The position numbers and the translations under genes are program-made. DNA of 64,000 bases from Xenorhabdus poinarii G6 (GTDB lineage: Bacteria > Pseudomonadota > Gammaproteobacteria > Enterobacterales > Enterobacteriaceae): NCBI RefSeq assembly GCF_000968175.1, contig NZ_FO704551.1, forward strand, positions 1,550,001 through 1,614,000, in the 5' to 3' direction. A model generated the notes under the pieces. That model saw only the letters and a program-made list of their open reading frames with translations. It was not told where the DNA came from and made no database searches. Positions 52,111 to 62,544 of this stretch are shown one piece after another (the stretch's first letter is position 1; each line of letters starts with the position of its first letter).

Positions 52111-52749
52111 TCACAAAATCGCGGTAACCCCGCTTTGGGTGACCAGGTTGGCGCCTTTCGCCGCCATGTCCTCAAATGCGTGTTGGCTGTCATTCGCCAG
52201 AATGTTGACACCTCGGCAGCCATCGGTAATGACATACGTCTCATAGCCGAGTGCCAGGGCATCAAGCACCGTAAATTTTACGCAATAATCAGTGGCGATA
52301 CCCATCACAAACAGTCGCTGTATGTGCTGTTTGCTTAGCCATTCATGCAGGTAGGTTTTGCTCTTATGGTCATTGTCGAAAAATGCACTGTAGCTATCTA
52401 TTTGGGGATTTTCACCTTTGCGGAAAATGGCCTGAATAGCCGATTGATTTAATGCAGAGTGAAACTCTGCACCAAACTGCCCCTGTACACAATGGTTCGG
52501 CCACCATCTTTGGGGAAGACCATTAAGCTCTCCCAATTCGCCAATTTTTTGTCCGGCGTTGGCGGCAAAACTCATGTGATTCGCAGGATGCCAATCCTGG
52601 CTTGCGATGACAGTGATATGCCTTTCCTGACAGAACGCAATCATGTTATTGGCGACCTCAATGACTGCATCACTTTCTTTCACCGCCAGCGTGCCCCCGG
52701 TACAAAAGTCATTTTGTAGATCGACAAGTAATAATGCTGTTTTCATCAT
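52111..52749 (-). CDS. pncA: Nicotinamidase PncA
   Basis: Converts nicotinamide to nicotinate in NAD salvage; 212 residues, isochorismatase-like fold. The catalytic aspartate is in LLVDLQNDF (about residue 10), metal ligands in SQDWHPANH, and the catalytic cysteine in GIATDYCVKFT (about 157). It lies 21 bp after ansA on the same strand, so the two are probably co-transcribed, as in other enterobacteria. Confidence 0.95.
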   Translation of the reverse strand: MMKTALLLVDLQNDFCTGGTLAVKESDAVIEVANNMIAFCQERHITVIASQDWHPANHMSFAANAGQKIGELGELNGLPQRWWPNHCVQGQFGAEFHSALNQSAIQAIFRKGENPQIDSYSAFFDNDHKSKTYLHEWLSKQHIQRLFVMGIATDYCVKFTVLDALALGYETYVITDGCRGVNILANDSQHAFEDMAAKGANLVTQSGVTAIL

Positions 52750-52770
52750 TTTTCCCGATTGACCTGTTTA

Positions 52771-53790
52771 TTATTCATCGGCATAACTCAATTCTCCACG
52801 CAGATTTTGTTGCATCAAGTGGCGAATTTCCTCAGTTGTATAAGATTGGCTCAATAAATAGTGCAATTTTGTTAAAGTCGCTTCGAAAGTCATGTCATAC
52901 CCGCTAATAACCCCCGATGCGGCCAGAGAATGACCGGTAGCATAGCCTTCCATATTAACCCGGCCAGAAATACATTGTGTCAGATTGACCACAATAATGC
53001 CGCGCTCGGTGGCTTCCTGTAATGTTTTCAGTAAGTCGGTACGTTGAGGGGCATTGCCAACACCGTATGAGCGCAAAATCAATGCCTTGACCGGTTGCAT
53101 CAGAATATTTTCTACCACCTGACTGGATAAGCCAGGATAAATCGTCACAACACCAATCGGTTGTGATGTGATCGGATTCACGACAAACTCGCCGTGACTG
53201 ACAGGGATGGGATTTGTTTTGAAGGTGCGAATATTAATCCCGGCTTCCATCAACGGAGCGCAGTTAGGGGATGAGAAGGCATCAAAACCATCAGCATGGG
53301 CTTTGATGGTTCTATTTCCCCGAAATAACTTATTGTTGAAGAAGAGGCTGACTTCGTTGATAGGGTAGTTTGCTGCAAGATATAGCGCATTAAGCAGGTT
53401 AGTTTGCCCATCGGAGCGCAGTGCTTCCAGCGGAATTTGTGACCCTGTCACAATAATCGGTTTGTTGAGGTTTTCGAATAGGAAAGAAAGAGCAGAAGCG
53501 GTGAACGCCATGGTATCCGTACCGTGCAGAATGACAAAGCCATCATAGTCATGGTAATTCTGGTAGATATCCTTTGCGATAATACGCCAGTCGTCAGGAC
53601 TTATATCAGAGGAGTCAATCAGCGGGTGATGCTCGCGGATAGTGAATGTTGGCATTTCTGGACGGTGAAATTCGGGCATTTTGGTGAGTTGTTGCTGTAA
53701 GTGACCAGAAACGGGAATGTATCCTTGAGAGGAATGTTGCATTCCAATCGTACCGCCAGTGTAAACAACATAGATGGATTTCTTCTGCAT
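52771..53790 (-). CDS. ansA: Cytoplasmic L-asparaginase I AnsA
   Basis: Hydrolyses asparagine to aspartate and ammonia in the cytoplasm; 339 residues (E. coli 338). Catalytic threonine motifs YTGGTIGM (about 10-17) and LHGTDTMAFTASAL (about 87-100) are intact. No signal peptide, which separates it from the periplasmic AnsB. Followed closely by pncA; separated from sppA by a strong terminator. Confidence 0.95.
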   Translation of the reverse strand: MQKKSIYVVYTGGTIGMQHSSQGYIPVSGHLQQQLTKMPEFHRPEMPTFTIREHHPLIDSSDISPDDWRIIAKDIYQNYHDYDGFVILHGTDTMAFTASALSFLFENLNKPIIVTGSQIPLEALRSDGQTNLLNALYLAANYPINEVSLFFNNKLFRGNRTIKAHADGFDAFSSPNCAPLMEAGINIRTFKTNPIPVSHGEFVVNPITSQPIGVVTIYPGLSSQVVENILMQPVKALILRSYGVGNAPQRTDLLKTLQEATERGIIVVNLTQCISGRVNMEGYATGHSLAASGVISGYDMTFEATLTKLHYLLSQSYTTEEIRHLMQQNLRGELSYADE

Positions 53791-53841
53791 GATAACATCT
53801 CAATAAAAACAATTAACCGGATTATAGGGAGTATCAGGAAT

Positions 53842-53871
53842 AAAAAAAGCCTGATGGTGAAATCAGGCTTT
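53842..53871 (-). terminator. Intrinsic terminator after sppA
   Basis: AAAGCCTGAT and ATCAGGCTTT form a perfect 10-bp stem with a six-base loop, followed on the minus strand by a run of seven T (counting those in the stem foot). A textbook terminator between sppA and ansA. Confidence 0.9.
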
Positions 53872-53900
53872 AAATTTGTCAGCGACTAAATGGGGCGTTT

Positions 53901-55781
53901 CTAGCGGACATCAACACAATCCAGACAGAAAGTATAGATATTCCGTGGATCATTCATATTGTTATAAAATGAGGCCTGCTTTTTCACATCTTGAACAGCT
54001 TCGGCAAATGGAGCCGGTAACATGGACTGCAAGGTGTTTGGTAACAGAGCCTGCGCGGATGAACCTATTCCGAACAAAAATTTCTCAGAAAATGAAGGCT
54101 TCGTTTGTATCCAGTCTAGCGATACGTTTTTGATCCCGGCTAATTCAGCTGCTTTTTTAACGGCATCATCAAAATCACCCAATTGATCAACTAAACCCCA
54201 TTTTTTAGCGTCAATACCGCTCCAAACGCGCCCCTGAGCAATGTTATTGATTTCCTCAGTTGATTTATGGCGAGATTTTGCAACTAACTCGATAAACTTA
54301 CTGTAACTATTTTCGGTCGCTAGCTGTATTAAATCGGCAGCAGTCTGGTTGAGACCTTTCGTGGCAGAAACATCAGCGAGTGGGCTGGTTGCAATTCCGT
54401 CGGTATACACACCAATGTCGTTGAGGGTCTTTTCAAAGGTTTGGATGATACCAAAAACACCAATAGAACCGGTTAATGTACTTGGAGACGCAATAATATA
54501 GTTAGCAGGCGTCGATATCCAGTAACCGCCTGAGGCCGTTACTCCCCCCATTGAAACGACGATGGGTTTTGCATTGCCTGTCTTATCATACTTGATTGCG
54601 TCCAATTCATTGCGAATAATTTCAGATGCACCGATGCCACCACCAGGGCTATTGACGCGTAATATAATAGCTTTTATGTGGGGGTTATGATGTGCTTCAC
54701 GTAGTTGTTTAACAATAATATCACTTCCAGCCGTACCGAAGAATGATTGTTTACCTTCGACGATGGCGCCTTCTGCAACAATAACAGCAATATTCCCTGT
54801 ATTATCGGTTGTGTTTTGAATAGGATGTTGGGCTATATAGTCATAAATGCTGATGTAATTGAAATGCTCTCTTCCTTTATCCCAACCAAATTCCTTGCGC
54901 ATTTTATTTTCAACAACATTACGTGGCTCAATATAGTCCACCAGTTTGTTTTTATAGGCATACAGTGTGGCATCTCCGCCAACCTGACGGAATTTCTCGA
55001 TTAAGTTATCCCCGGGAAAAACTTGTTCGACAGGAATATGTCTGTTAGCCGCAATAGTATTTAAATAATTATTCCAAAGCTCGTTAATCCAGAGGCTGTC
55101 TGCTTCACGCGCTTCTTTGGACATATTGTCACGTAAGATGGGTTCAACTGCTGATTTATACGTTCCCACACGGAAAACATGAGTGGATACTTTCAACTTA
55201 TCTAACAGCGACTTGTAGTATATATGATTGCTTGATAAACCATGAATATCAACAACACCTAATGGATATAAGTATATTTTATCGGCATAGCTGGCTAAGT
55301 AATATTGTTCTTGACTATAAGAATCACCAATCGCAAAAACAGGTTTACCGGATGCTTTAAATTCATTGATGGCCTTACCAATATATTGCATGGAAGCTTG
55401 ATCTGAGCCGAGAAATCTATCCAGCTTTAATACGATCCCTTTAATTTTATGGTCGTTTTTTGCGTGGCGTATACTGTTCACAATGTCGAACAAGGAAGCA
55501 TCTTTATGATTGCCACTGGATGGGTTCATCAGACTCTGACCGAATTGTGCGAATGGATCGCGGGTACTGTTCTGGTCAGACACATAACCGGACAAGTCGA
55601 TGTATAACGCACCCTGATAGTGACTGTCGGTTTTGGTATGTTGATGATAAGCGACGACGCCAGCAACAACAATAATAATAAGCACAATAAAAATGAGGTT
55701 GGAAATAAATTGACGAATAAAATTTAAGAACGCCCAACTCCACTTAAATAGGGTTGTGATGAAGTTCCATAAAGTACGCAT
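53901..55781 (-). CDS. sppA: Protease IV (signal peptide peptidase SppA)
   Basis: Inner-membrane serine protease that degrades cleaved signal peptides; 626 residues (E. coli 618). One N-terminal membrane anchor (about 24-46) and a periplasmic tandem of ClpP-like domains. The catalytic lysine lies in VGTYKSAVEP (first domain) and the serine in GGVTASGGYW (second domain), as in E. coli. It stands between ansA and the divergent ydjA, the E. coli order. Confidence 0.95.
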   Translation of the reverse strand: MRTLWNFITTLFKWSWAFLNFIRQFISNLIFIVLIIIVVAGVVAYHQHTKTDSHYQGALYIDLSGYVSDQNSTRDPFAQFGQSLMNPSSGNHKDASLFDIVNSIRHAKNDHKIKGIVLKLDRFLGSDQASMQYIGKAINEFKASGKPVFAIGDSYSQEQYYLASYADKIYLYPLGVVDIHGLSSNHIYYKSLLDKLKVSTHVFRVGTYKSAVEPILRDNMSKEAREADSLWINELWNNYLNTIAANRHIPVEQVFPGDNLIEKFRQVGGDATLYAYKNKLVDYIEPRNVVENKMRKEFGWDKGREHFNYISIYDYIAQHPIQNTTDNTGNIAVIVAEGAIVEGKQSFFGTAGSDIIVKQLREAHHNPHIKAIILRVNSPGGGIGASEIIRNELDAIKYDKTGNAKPIVVSMGGVTASGGYWISTPANYIIASPSTLTGSIGVFGIIQTFEKTLNDIGVYTDGIATSPLADVSATKGLNQTAADLIQLATENSYSKFIELVAKSRHKSTEEINNIAQGRVWSGIDAKKWGLVDQLGDFDDAVKKAAELAGIKNVSLDWIQTKPSFSEKFLFGIGSSAQALLPNTLQSMLPAPFAEAVQDVKKQASFYNNMNDPRNIYTFCLDCVDVR

Positions 55782-55948
55782 ATCGTCTCCAATTATGGTA
55801 TCAAATGGGGTTATCCTAATCAGCTTGTTTGGAAATGTCAGCTGGAAATTGTGTACGTGGTTGAAAAAACAGTTTATGTACTTTCAATCGTTCGTGAATA
55901 CACGGAGAATGTCAGTTGATGACAGATTATCTTATCTAGGAGAAAAGA

Positions 55949-56500
55949 ATGAATGCTTTGGAACTTTTGTTGAATCGTCGTTCAGTTTCACGTTTAACAA
56001 CCCCTGCACCCGAAGGAAAGGAATTACAGCATATTTTGGCTGCAGGCATGAGGGCGCCTGACCATGGTGCATTGCGTCCGTGGCATTTTGTCGTCATGCA
56101 GGGAAAAGGCATTGATAAATTCAGCCAGCTGCTTGCAAAAGCCGCTGTTGAAGGAGGATTAGGAAAAGACGTTGAAGAAAAAGCAAAAAGTGCTCCTTAT
56201 CGGGCGCCTATGATTATTACGGTTATTGCGAAGGTTGTTGAACATGTGAAAGTTCCGGCATGGGAGCAAATCGTTGCGGCGGGCTGTGCCGTTCAAGCCA
56301 TGCAAATGGCAGCAGTCGCGCAGGGTTTTGGGGGGATATGGCGTTCCGGTGCATGGACAGAAGATCCGATTGTCAGAGCCGGTTTGGGATGTGGGGAAAA
56401 TGATAAAATTGTTGGATTCCTCTACCTGGGAACACCGGAACTCAAGATGCTAGCAAAAGTGACGACACCCGATTTGGCAAATTTTGTCAGTTACTTCTAA
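55949..56500 (+). CDS. ydjA: YdjA-like nitroreductase
   Basis: FMN-dependent NAD(P)H oxidoreductase of the minimal nitroreductase family, 183 residues, the same length as E. coli YdjA. Family marks are the RRSVSR FMN-binding start and [13 protein letters not shown], and the C-terminal [15 protein letters not shown]. The physiological substrate is unknown. RBS AGGAG. It precedes the selD remnant by 12 bp; in E. coli ydjA, selD and topB are neighbours in this order. Confidence 0.93.
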   Translation: MNALELLLNRRSVSRLTTPAPEGKELQHILAAGMRAPDHGALRPWHFVVMQGKGIDKFSQLLAKAAVEGGLGKDVEEKAKSAPYRAPMIITVIAKVVEHVKVPAWEQIVAAGCAVQAMQMAAVAQGFGGIWRSGAWTEDPIVRAGLGCGENDKIVGFLYLGTPELKMLAKVTTPDLANFVSYF

Positions 56501-56512
56501 CAGGAGCGACTA

Positions 56513-56740
56513 ATGTCAACTAAAATCCGTTTGACTCAATACAGTCATGGTGCTGGGTGTGGCTGCAAAATAGTGCCGAGACTGACAAATGTTGATTCGG
56601 GTGGTTTATTGCTGGCCGTTTTGCCAGATGCCGTGGCAGCGGTAAAAGCCGTTGCACGTAGCCACAATATTGATCTTATTGCTATTGGTGAACTGACTGA
56701 GCCATGCTCAGACAGGGCATTAATTGAAGTTTTTGAATAA
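56513..56740 (+). pseudogene. selD: Selenophosphate synthetase SelD with a large internal deletion
   Basis: The 75-residue frame joins the first two dozen residues of SelD ([16 protein letters not shown], including the catalytic Cys/Lys motif) to its last fifty ([12 protein letters not shown] ... [17 protein letters not shown]). The whole central ATP-binding region, some 270 residues of the usual 345 or so, is gone. The deletion is in frame and the RBS (CAGGAG) and stop are intact, so a short peptide may still be made, but it cannot be an active synthetase. Unless another selD exists, selenocysteine and selenouridine synthesis are lost. The ends are followed 4 bp later by topB. Confidence 0.92.
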
Positions 56741-56744
56741 TTCC

Positions 56745-58691
56745 ATGCGTCTTTTTATTGCAGAAAAGCCTAGCCTGGCGAGAGCCATCGCGGATGTTTT
56801 ACCAAAACCCCATCGACGCGGGGATGGGTTTATCGAATGTGGTAACCACCAGTTCGTGACCTGGTGTGTCGGCCATCTATTGGAGCAATCTGAACCCGAT
56901 GCCTATGATAGTCGTTATGCTCGTTGGGTATTGGCTGATTTACCGATCATGCCTGAAAAATGGCAGTTAAAGCCACGGGCGGCTGTGGCTAAACAACTCA
57001 ATACGATTAAATCCCTGTTGGAAAAGGCAAATGAAATCGTCCATGCGGGTGACCCTGATCGTGAAGGGCAGCTTTTGGTGGATGAAGTTCTGGATTTTCT
57101 CGATCTGGAGATTGAGAAAAAACAAAATGTCCAACGTTGCCTGATTAACGACCTGAATCCTCAGGCGGTCACAAAGGCCATTGGGCGGCTGCGAAGCAAC
57201 CGGGAGTTTATTCCTTTGTGTGTTTCTGCACTTGCCAGAGCCAGGGCAGACTGGCTTTATGGCATTAATATGACCCGTGCTTATACCTTATTAGGTAAAA
57301 ATGCAGGTTATCAGGGGGTACTATCAGTTGGAAGAGTTCAGACACCTGTGTTAGGCCTGGTTGTACGTCGTGATGAAGAGATAGAACATTTCGTGCCGAA
57401 AGACTTCTTTGAAGTGAAAGCACATATTGTGACGCCAAATGAAGAGCGGTTTACGGCCTTATGGCAACCGAGTGAATCTTGTATTGATTTTCAGGACGAA
57501 GAGGGGCGAATTATCCATCGGCCGTTGGCTGAGCATGTCGTAGCGCGCATTACGGGGCAACCCGCCTATGTTGCTGCTTATCAAGACAAGCGTGAATCAG
57601 AAACCGCGCCATTACCGTTTTCTCTTTCATCTTTGCAGATTGAAGCGGCCAAGCGTTTTGGCTTGAGTGCCCAGGAGGTGCTTGATCTTTGTCAGCGGCT
57701 TTATGAAACCCATAAGTTGATCACTTATCCACGTTCAGACAGCCGTTATTTGCCAGAAGAACATTTTGTGGGTCGTCATGCGGTATTGAATGCCATCTCG
57801 GTTCATGCCGCCTATTTACTCCCGCAGGATGCCTTGGATGTGGAGATAAGGAACCGCTGCTGGGATGATAAGAAGGTTGATGCTCACCATGCGATTGTGC
57901 CTACCGCTCGCAGTAGCCAAGTGAATTTAACAGAAAATGAAAACCATATTTATGGTTTGATTGCCCGACAGTACCTGATGCAGTTTTTCCCTGATGCCGT
58001 ATTCCGAAAGTGTACGATTGAGCTTGATATTGCGGGGGGGAAATTTATCGCGAAGGCGCGTTTTCTGGCTGAAGCGGGTTGGCGAACTTTGCTTGGCAAT
58101 AAGGAACGGGATGAGGAGAATGAAGGTACGCCATTACCTATTGTTGAGAAAGGCGATGAATTGTTGTGTGAGAAAGGAGAAGTGGTGGAGAAGCAGACTC
58201 AACCACCAAGGCCTTTTACTGATGCAACATTATTGTCTGCAATGACGGGAATCGCCCGATTTGTACAGGATAAGGCATTGAAAAAAGTACTCCGGGCAAC
58301 CGATGGATTGGGAACAGAGGCGACCAGAGCGGGGATAATTGAACTGCTATTCAAACGAGAGTTCCTGTACAAGAAAGGGCGTCATATTCATGCTACTCCG
58401 GCTGGCAGGGCTTTGATTCATGTATTACCGGAGATGGCAGTATTACCAGATATGACGGCTCATTGGGAGTCTCGCCTGACACAAATCAGCGAAAAGAAAT
58501 TCCGTTATCAGGATTTTATGCTGCCGTTACAGGAAACATTGCAACAATTAATCTGGCAGGCAAAACAGTACCGTAACCTGACCGCCTTTAGGAATTTGCC
58601 CCCGGTGTCTGCGAGTCCGAAGAAAGGCAAAGAAAAACAGATTAAACCCGGTAAAAATAGAGGAAAGAAAAAGCAAACCGATCAAGCTTAG
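56745..58691 (+). CDS. topB: DNA topoisomerase III
   Basis: Type IA topoisomerase that decatenates DNA and resolves replication intermediates; 648 residues (E. coli 653). TOPRIM domain at the start ([21 protein letters not shown], later [12 protein letters not shown] with the acidic metal ligands). Active-site tyrosine in [13 protein letters not shown] (about 327). The C-terminus is a basic tail rich in Lys ([20 protein letters not shown]). The start is at MRLFIAEKP; the frame is open seven codons upstream inside the selD remnant. Confidence 0.96.
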   Translation: MRLFIAEKPSLARAIADVLPKPHRRGDGFIECGNHQFVTWCVGHLLEQSEPDAYDSRYARWVLADLPIMPEKWQLKPRAAVAKQLNTIKSLLEKANEIVHAGDPDREGQLLVDEVLDFLDLEIEKKQNVQRCLINDLNPQAVTKAIGRLRSNREFIPLCVSALARARADWLYGINMTRAYTLLGKNAGYQGVLSVGRVQTPVLGLVVRRDEEIEHFVPKDFFEVKAHIVTPNEERFTALWQPSESCIDFQDEEGRIIHRPLAEHVVARITGQPAYVAAYQDKRESETAPLPFSLSSLQIEAAKRFGLSAQEVLDLCQRLYETHKLITYPRSDSRYLPEEHFVGRHAVLNAISVHAAYLLPQDALDVEIRNRCWDDKKVDAHHAIVPTARSSQVNLTENENHIYGLIARQYLMQFFPDAVFRKCTIELDIAGGKFIAKARFLAEAGWRTLLGNKERDEENEGTPLPIVEKGDELLCEKGEVVEKQTQPPRPFTDATLLSAMTGIARFVQDKALKKVLRATDGLGTEATRAGIIELLFKREFLYKKGRHIHATPAGRALIHVLPEMAVLPDMTAHWESRLTQISEKKFRYQDFMLPLQETLQQLIWQAKQYRNLTAFRNLPPVSASPKKGKEKQIKPGKNRGKKKQTDQA

Positions 58692-58702
58692 TCCAGAATA
58701 AT

Positions 58703-58733
58703 AACGCAGCATCATCACAGAGGATGCTGCGTT
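58703..58733. terminator. Bidirectional terminator-like stem between topB and xthA
   Basis: AACGCAGCATC and GATGCTGCGTT form a perfect 11-bp stem with a nine-base loop between two convergent genes. T-tracts on both sides are weak. Confidence 0.65.
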
Positions 58734-58746
58734 CCATTGTTGCGGC

Positions 58747-59553
58747 TCAGAGTTTGAATTCTGACCAAACAGGGGCGTGATCGGACGGTTTTTCCATGCT
58801 GCGAATCGCATAGTCAATACCGGAAGAGAGACATCTTTCTGCCAACGAATGGCTGGCAAGCAGCAAATCGATACGCAGCCCACGATTATCATCAAAGCCT
58901 TTTGAACGATAGTCAAACCAGGAAAACTGGTCACGGGCTTCAGGGTGTTGTGCCCGGAATGTATCAATAAATCCCCAAGTTTTCAGGCGATCCATCCATG
59001 CTCTCTCTTCGGGTAAGAAAGAACATTTCCCCGTCTTCAACCAGCGTTTCTGGTTATTTTCTCCGATACCAATATCAAGATCCGTTGGGCTGATGTTCAT
59101 GTCTCCCATAATCAAGATATGGGATTTGGGAGAATGGTGAGTGTTTAAGTAGGTATGCAGATCCTGATAAAATTTTTCTTTTGCCGGAAATTTGATCGGA
59201 TGATCACGGCTCTCACCTTGTGGAAAATAGCCATTGATGACGGTTAATAAACCAAGGGGCGTCTCGATATCGGCCATAATGATGCGACGTTGTGCATCAT
59301 CGGCATCAGTCGGAAAACCTTTACGGATTTCTTTTGGTTGTTGACGAGTTAACAAGGCGACACCGTAATGTGATTTTTGACCATGAAAGAAAACGTGATA
59401 ACCCAGTTTACCCACGTCTTCCAGGGGAAACATATCATCGTGGACTTTTATTTCTTGTAATCCGATAACGTCGGGTTGGTGCTGTTCAACAATGGCAGCG
59501 AGTTGATGGGGACGTGCTCTTAGTCCATTTATATTGAATGATATAAATTTCAT
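58747..59553 (-). CDS. xthA: Exonuclease III
   Basis: AP endonuclease and 3'-5' exonuclease of base-excision repair, 268 residues, the same length as E. coli. Catalytic features of the family are present: N in [12 protein letters not shown] in LQEIKVHDD, the [11 protein letters not shown] motif, and the C-terminal [10 protein letters not shown]. Convergent with topB. Confidence 0.96.
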   Translation of the reverse strand: MKFISFNINGLRARPHQLAAIVEQHQPDVIGLQEIKVHDDMFPLEDVGKLGYHVFFHGQKSHYGVALLTRQQPKEIRKGFPTDADDAQRRIIMADIETPLGLLTVINGYFPQGESRDHPIKFPAKEKFYQDLHTYLNTHHSPKSHILIMGDMNISPTDLDIGIGENNQKRWLKTGKCSFLPEERAWMDRLKTWGFIDTFRAQHPEARDQFSWFDYRSKGFDDNRGLRIDLLLASHSLAERCLSSGIDYAIRSMEKPSDHAPVWSEFKL

Positions 59554-60205
59554 ATCGTTTTAATCACCTATTTAATCTGACTATTTTTAATGTTAACAGA
59601 TATAAATAAAGATGTAACTGTTTATTAAGTAATAAATTTAGCCTAATTATCTTGATAACACGCCATTTTACTCCTATATGTAATACGATATTGAATATAA
59701 TACTTTCGTTACCCTAAATTTACAGTGCCGAATCGTTTTAAAAATAATAAAAAATGCAACATGAATAATGTGGTAAATTAATTGATGTATAATAACCCAT
59801 TAATTATTTGAAGTTATATTAAGCATTTGTTATTATAAGTTTCAGTAAAGATTTTTATCCTGAAAATTTATTTTATGTCATGTGTTACAAAAATTAATTA
59901 ATGAAAAAGTAGAAGAGTTAATCAATCTCTGATAGAAATTTGAATGTGTAAGTCATGGTTATATTTATTAGTGGCTTACAATCACGGTGGAATATTCATC
60001 ATGATATAGGTGAATTATATCGTTCATCTAAACCGCATTATTGCATCAGGGACTGACATTTTATATAAATGTCATTTGAAAAATAGCTGTTTTTATTGTA
60101 CAAAATTATACCTTCATAATATCAAGTTTGATTTAGCGGTTACCTGATGAGAAGGCCATTTCAAGGAAATTATTTTAGCCACAAGTTATATAGGAACGGT
60201 GAATT
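59554..60205. other. AT-rich non-coding gap upstream of the LysR gene
   Basis: 652 bp without a credible gene. It holds the xthA promoter and the LysR promoter. The only structure I can point to is a dyad, TGTAAGTCA (59947-59955) and TGGCTTACA (59972-59980), pairing at 8 of 9 positions. An imported or decayed segment is plausible. Confidence 0.55.
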
Positions 60206-61069
60206 ATGTTTTTTTCTCGTAAATTAGAAGCATTCATGGCGGTGGTGGAAATGGGTTCTTTAAGCAAGGCGGCAAGAGTGATGAACCGTACGACTCCCCC
60301 AGTCGCTAAATCAATTAAAGACTTCGAAGCGACGTTAGGAAAGCGCTTATTTAAAAGGGAGAAGTTTGGTATGATTCTGACCAAAGACGGAGTGGAGTTA
60401 TATAATGACTTGAAAGAACTTTATTTGAAAGAGAAAGAAATTACAAAGAAACACATTAGCGGGAGTATTTGTAATGTTGTGAATATATACCATGATTGGG
60501 GTAAGAAAAAACATCTGATTTCACTTTATAAAGCGGCGGATAGAAATAATGCTCAAGTTAATATATTACGCTTCTGTTATGATAACATTGATGAAATAGT
60601 TGATTATGAGGGTAATACAATAATCTTAAGCTCAGAAAAAATACTGAGTGATCGATTCAGTCTTGTACGAAAAATTGATGGGCCAAATTTGGGGATCTGC
60701 TGTCGTAAAGAGTTATTAGATGAAGTCAATGGGGATTTTACTCAATTGCTGAAAAAGAGAACATGGTTATGTGACCCAGTACTCTATAAAGGTAATTTGG
60801 TAAAGGGTTTGGAAGAGGAAATGATAAAAAGTGGAGAAAAAGTGAATATTCGGCAGATGGATAATATAGAATGCTGCCTCAATTTTATTCAGTCAACGGA
60901 TTATGTTTGTATCACAGATTCCCACTCCGGTGCATTGGAAGGGGGAGACAGCTTAGGTTTCATTCCAATATCACGGCCTGATGCCGTTAATCAGTGTTAT
61001 GTCTACAAATCAAAATCGCATTCAAGTGTATTAAATCGTTTCATCGACTCTGTTAGTGATATGGAGTAG
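60206..61069 (+). CDS. LysR-family transcriptional regulator of unknown target
   Basis: 287 residues. An N-terminal winged helix-turn-helix typical of LysR proteins (FMAVVEMGSLSKAARVMNRTTPPVAKSI, then ATLGKRLFKR and TKDGVELYND) is clear. The effector domain (about 90-285) is divergent; I do not recognise a subfamily. Codon use and base composition are AT-rich, unlike the neighbouring core genes, and both flanks are long non-coding stretches, which suggests acquisition. There is no divergent partner gene to hint at its target. In Xenorhabdus LysR proteins such as LrhA and HexA govern secondary metabolites and virulence; this one is not clearly either of them. Confidence 0.85.
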   Translation: MFFSRKLEAFMAVVEMGSLSKAARVMNRTTPPVAKSIKDFEATLGKRLFKREKFGMILTKDGVELYNDLKELYLKEKEITKKHISGSICNVVNIYHDWGKKKHLISLYKAADRNNAQVNILRFCYDNIDEIVDYEGNTIILSSEKILSDRFSLVRKIDGPNLGICCRKELLDEVNGDFTQLLKKRTWLCDPVLYKGNLVKGLEEEMIKSGEKVNIRQMDNIECCLNFIQSTDYVCITDSHSGALEGGDSLGFIPISRPDAVNQCYVYKSKSHSSVLNRFIDSVSDME

Positions 61070-61077
61070 ATTGCATA

Positions 61078-61111
61078 AGCGGAGCGAGCAATCAGACTTT
61101 CCTGCTCCGCT
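61078..61111 (+). terminator. Possible terminator after the LysR gene
   Basis: AGCGGAGC and GCTCCGCT pair perfectly with an 18-base loop starting 8 bp beyond the stop. No T-run follows, so this is only a candidate. From here to the tRNA gene (about 215 bp) I see nothing else. Confidence 0.4.
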
Positions 61112-61327
61112 ATTGGTACTTGTCAGCGCTTAGAATAGATCCTGACATCTTATCCTGATGATTGATTCTGCTTATTTTACCCTGATCTAACTGGGATGCT
61201 GGCAGAGTAGATTAACGTCTTCTAACTCGATAATTTTGCGATTGTTTTTGTTTTCACTTGTTGATTAGCAAATATTGCTATGATTGTGTGAACTGTGGAT
61301 GACATTCAAGAGAGTATGAATCTTTCA

Positions 61328-61412
<85 letters not shown>

Positions 61413-61451
61413 AGATTTTTGAATTGTGTGCTGTCGTTAGCAGCGGACGGC

Positions 61452-61479
61452 ATAATATCAAATAAACCGCCGCTGTAAA
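61452..61479 (-). promoter_or_regulatory. Promoter of the tRNA-Tyr gene
   Basis: On the minus strand TTTACA (61479-61474) and TATTAT (61457-61452) are separated by 16 bp. The following GCCGTCCGC is a GC-rich discriminator, typical of stringently controlled stable-RNA promoters. Confidence 0.7.
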
Positions 61480-61629
61480 GCAGATAATTGAAAATAACGT
61501 ATTGAACGACTGTTTTTTGATCTTAACGATCAAGATGCAACCTATTGGACGCTGCTGTCGAGGGAAAGCACCTTTTATGGCAGCGTGTATTTTTCCCTCT
61601 CATGTCATGGCACGTTATTTCAATGCATA

Positions 61630-62478
61630 TCAAAGAATGACGGTACGATTACCATAGACAAAGACCCGCTGAGAAAACACCCAGTGTAATGCCTGGCTCA
61701 ACACATTCTTCTCAACATCTCGTCCTGCACGCATCATCTCTTCTGCCGTATAGGTATGATCCACATTGATGACATCTTGAGTGATGATAGGCCCTTCATC
61801 CAAATTATCATTTACATAATGAGCGGTCGCGCCAATAATTTTTACACCACGCTCATAAGCCTGATGGTAGGGACGAGCACCGATGAAGGCGGGTAAGAAT
61901 GAGTGATGGATATTGATGATTTGGTTCGGATAATGCTGAACAAACGCGGGTGTTAAAACTCGCATATATTTAGCCAATACAACATAGTCGGGCTGATATT
62001 GATCAATCTGAGTCATCAAGGCTTCATCATGTTGCTCGCGAGTTAACCCCTCATGACTGATGTAATGGAATGGGATACCAAACTGTTCAACTAACTGTTG
62101 CAGAATAGTATGGTTGCCGATGACAGCCGCAATTTCAACATCCAGCCCGCCGTAGGCACTTTTTACTAAAATATCACCAATACAATGCGCTTCTTTTGTC
62201 ACCATAACAACGATACGACGTCGACCTGCTGTATTTAATTCACGATTTGAACCCGCCGGTAAAGCATCGTCCAGATCCGCCAGAAGGGTTTCATCATTAA
62301 AAATACCTTCCAGTTCGGTACGCATAAAAAATCGTCCGGTAAGATGATCAACGAACTCATTATTTTGCACGATATTTAATTGATGCTTGTAACAAATATT
62401 GGTGATTTTTGCGATTAACCCTTTTGAATCAGGACAGATTGTACGCAAGATTTTTTTTTGTATGTTTGCGTTTTGCAT
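61630..62478 (-). CDS. purU: Formyltetrahydrofolate deformylase PurU
   Basis: Hydrolyses 10-formyl-THF to formate and THF, which supplies formate for PurT and balances one-carbon pools. 282 residues from the ATG at 62478 (E. coli 280); a TTG six codons upstream is possible but lacks an RBS. An N-terminal ACT domain (LRTICPDSKGLIAKITNICYKH) precedes a formyltransferase-like domain with HHSFLPAFIGA and the catalytic aspartate region DEGPIITQDV. It neighbours tRNA-Tyr and ychJ as in E. coli. Confidence 0.95.
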   Translation of the reverse strand: MQNANIQKKILRTICPDSKGLIAKITNICYKHQLNIVQNNEFVDHLTGRFFMRTELEGIFNDETLLADLDDALPAGSNRELNTAGRRRIVVMVTKEAHCIGDILVKSAYGGLDVEIAAVIGNHTILQQLVEQFGIPFHYISHEGLTREQHDEALMTQIDQYQPDYVVLAKYMRVLTPAFVQHYPNQIINIHHSFLPAFIGARPYHQAYERGVKIIGATAHYVNDNLDEGPIITQDVINVDHTYTAEEMMRAGRDVEKNVLSQALHWVFSQRVFVYGNRTVIL

Positions 62479-62544
62479 GGACAACGAAATCCTCAACTAT
62501 TTTTCATTGTGTGTGAGTTGTGATGTTTGAAATCAGACAGTCAT

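Noticed and set aside
51972..52265. 97-codon open frame on the minus strand
   Set aside because: It overlaps pncA in another frame, is rich in Trp and Arg in an unnatural way and has no RBS; pncA is clearly the gene.
61517..61533. TTGATC/GATCAA hairpin near the purU end
   Set aside because: Only six base pairs and followed by A residues on the purU strand; too weak to call a terminator.
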